NCBI GenBank assembly: GCA_963719135.1
Contig: CAVRAZ010000002.1
Span: 310,001 to 374,000, forward strand
From: CAVRAZ01 sp963719135
GTDB taxonomy: Bacteria; Pseudomonadota; Gammaproteobacteria; DSM-19610
Direction: 5' to 3'
Length of the DNA: 64,000 bases
The notes beneath the pieces are model-generated. The model saw only the letters and a program-made list of their open reading frames with translations, did no database searches and was not told where the DNA came from. Positions 62,789 through 64,000 of the stretch are shown one piece after another. The translations under genes were made by a program, and so were the position numbers. The number at the start of each line of letters is the position of its first letter. Positions within the stretch are counted from its first letter, which is position 1.

Positions 62789-62803
62789 GTCATCTCCTCC
62801 TTA

Positions 62804-64000
62804 TCAGATAATGTCGATGGAAAAATCGCGACCTTCCCAATGGCCGGCTTCGGTCCAATAGAACGTGAACTGCAAGGTTTCACCCGGCTTCATCGAAGCG
62901 GTGGCCAGGCGGGTGACATGGCCCAGCGCCCAGTCTTCGGTGGCGCTGTCCTGCGCGTTGTGCCAGCCGTTGACGCCCCAGTGGATGAGCGCCGGAGCCT
63001 CGAGCAGGAAACGCAGTTCCTGTCCGGCGCGCAGCCGGTGGCGCGGATGGCGGACGCGCCACAACACGAATCCGGGCCGCGGGCGCCGGCCGCCATAGCG
63101 TTGCCAGGTTCTGGAGGGTGCATCGACCGGGCGGCCATGGGCGCTGCTGAGACACAGCTTGATGTATTCGGCGTGCGCCCACACCAGCGGCATGGCCGAG
63201 CCGCTGGGCCGGCCGGGCTCGAGACCGTATTGGGGAATCGGTGCACTGTCCCAGACCTGTTCCGGCAGCAATCCTCCGCTGCCTGTCATGGCGGCCATCG
63301 ACGACAGATAGGGCATCACGTCCTCACCGGCCAGCAGGGCATAGTGGCCGCGCTCGCCGGTCAGCAGCGGCCAGCCGCGTCCGTGCCCGGTGCCATCGAA
63401 GGGACTGCCGTCGGTGTGTTCGCCGTAGCCGTCGTTGTTGTAACGGTGCCAGACCGGACCCTTGGGCGTTTCGGTCTTGAGCAGTAAGTCCATCGCCTTC
63501 ACGCTGTCGACGATGCGCGGATCGTGGGCATCGCGCAGACCGTAGCGCACCAATTGCAGAAAACCGGTGGCGATCTGCTCGTCCGCTTCCAGATCGCAAT
63601 CCTGCGCGCGATTCTTGATCAGCGGGACTTCATGTTTCGCGCCATGATGGATCAGGATATCTGCAGGCGCCGCACGCAGGTAATAACCGGATACGCCAAG
63701 GCGCTCGCAAAGCGGTGTGCCTTCGGCCCAGCACCAGGATTCGATATGTGCGTTCCAGTCGTCGGCCACCATCAGCGCGGCGTCGGCGGCGTATCCCTCG
63801 AGCATCGCAGCGCCTTCGACCAGGGCGCTGATGGTGACGGCAAGCGTGAACGCGTTGATCCCGGCGTCTTCCTCCCAGCGATCCTGGCCGGTCACCGGGC
63901 CTTCGCGCACGATGAAGCCCAGCGCACGCATCACCATGTCCTGCACCGGCAGGCCGCCGAGCCCATTTTTCTCCTGGAGCGCGGCGGCCAGCAGTACCGG
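62804..64000 (-). CDS. GH15 glucoamylase (glucan 1,4-alpha-glucosidase), 5' end beyond window
   Basis: The C-terminal 398 codons of a GH15 glycoside hydrolase, which releases glucose from alpha-glucans. Motifs: TGQDRWEEDAGINAFTLAV (first catalytic Glu region), WAEGTPLCERLGVSGYYLR, HRYNNDGYGEHTDGSPFDGT, GRGWPLLTGERGHYALLAGE and GLLPEQVWDSAP (second catalytic Glu). A C-terminal beta domain (about the last 110 residues) ends in EGRDFSIDII. The frame is open to the right edge, so the N-terminal half lies outside. Confidence 0.92.
   Translation of the reverse strand, partial: PVLLAAALQEKNGLGGLPVQDMVMRALGFIVREGPVTGQDRWEEDAGINAFTLAVTISALVEGAAMLEGYAADAALMVADDWNAHIESWCWAEGTPLCERLGVSGYYLRAAPADILIHHGAKHEVPLIKNRAQDCDLEADEQIATGFLQLVRYGLRDAHDPRIVDSVKAMDLLLKTETPKGPVWHRYNNDGYGEHTDGSPFDGTGHGRGWPLLTGERGHYALLAGEDVMPYLSSMAAMTGSGGLLPEQVWDSAPIPQYGLEPGRPSGSAMPLVWAHAEYIKLCLSSAHGRPVDAPSRTWQRYGGRRPRPGFVLWRVRHPRHRLRAGQELRFLLEAPALIHWGVNGWHNAQDSATEDWALGHVTRLATASMKPGETLQFTFYWTEAGHWEGRDFSIDII

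Overview
The window is high-GC DNA from a proteobacterium, most likely a gammaproteobacterium. I infer this from family composition: CopRS/CopAB copper resistance, a fatty-acid cis/trans isomerase remnant, a DsrC/TusE-type protein, an ETHE1-type persulfide dioxygenase, AbiE, HipBA, and IS66, IS21, IS3 and IS91 sequences. I cannot name a genus. Broken genes are strikingly frequent. Some were broken by identifiable mobile DNA, some by internal deletions, and some carry single-base insertions that could be assembly errors.

Layout. 1-9.1 kb: the edge of an ABC exporter ATPase gene, then a copper-resistance block (copRS divergent from copAB, with a CopR/CusR-type operator between them), an NfeD-like gene, an IS66 element, and a cupredoxin gene whose ribosome-binding site has been split off by that IS66. 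9.1-12.5 kb: an IS3 remnant, a secreted FG-GAP/VCBS repeat protein and a RelE/HigB-type toxin-antitoxin pair. 12.58-40.98 kb: a 28.4-kb segment bounded by two identical 40-bp copies of a tRNA-Arg 3' end, with an integrase remnant beside the left copy. It looks like a tRNA-integrated stress-tolerance island: PoxB, an FMN glutamate-synthase-like protein, BON lipoprotein, secreted protease, AI-2E transporter, NhaA, hemerythrin, two CsbD proteins, two response regulators and a CHASE3 histidine kinase, PilZ, DsrC-like protein, SodB, small membrane stress proteins (DUF1328, PLDc_N, DUF883, holin-like), persulfide dioxygenase, endonuclease/phosphatase family protein and a phospholipase D-VTT fusion. 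Inside it is a family of miniature inverted-repeat elements that has cut into or beside several genes.

39.4-50.4 kb is a defence and addiction zone. It holds a PIN/RHH toxin-antitoxin operon hit twice by the same 301-bp element, an AEP-primase/SF2-helicase (TOTE-type) gene split in two by a complete 3.4-kb IS21-family element, an AbiEi gene with a beheaded AbiEii toxin gene, an intact hipBA operon with a clear promoter/operator, and a stump of hsdM.

50.4-64 kb: envelope and secreted proteins (small Gly/His-rich lipoprotein, SGNH hydrolase with frameshifts, DUF4403, FecR/DUF6600 protein), an AF1514-type protein, a NYN-domain protein, an Anbu proteasome-like protease, N-formylglutamate amidohydrolase, a transglutaminase-like protein, a deleted SDR gene and the 3' part of a GH15 glucoamylase gene.

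The most interesting new structure is the miniature element family, whose history can be reconstructed exactly. Removing one copy and one 4-bp target duplication restores an open reading frame with a signal peptide. Another copy sits precisely on a CTAG shared by the stop codons of two convergent genes. Second is the 301-bp element that struck both genes of one toxin-antitoxin operon.
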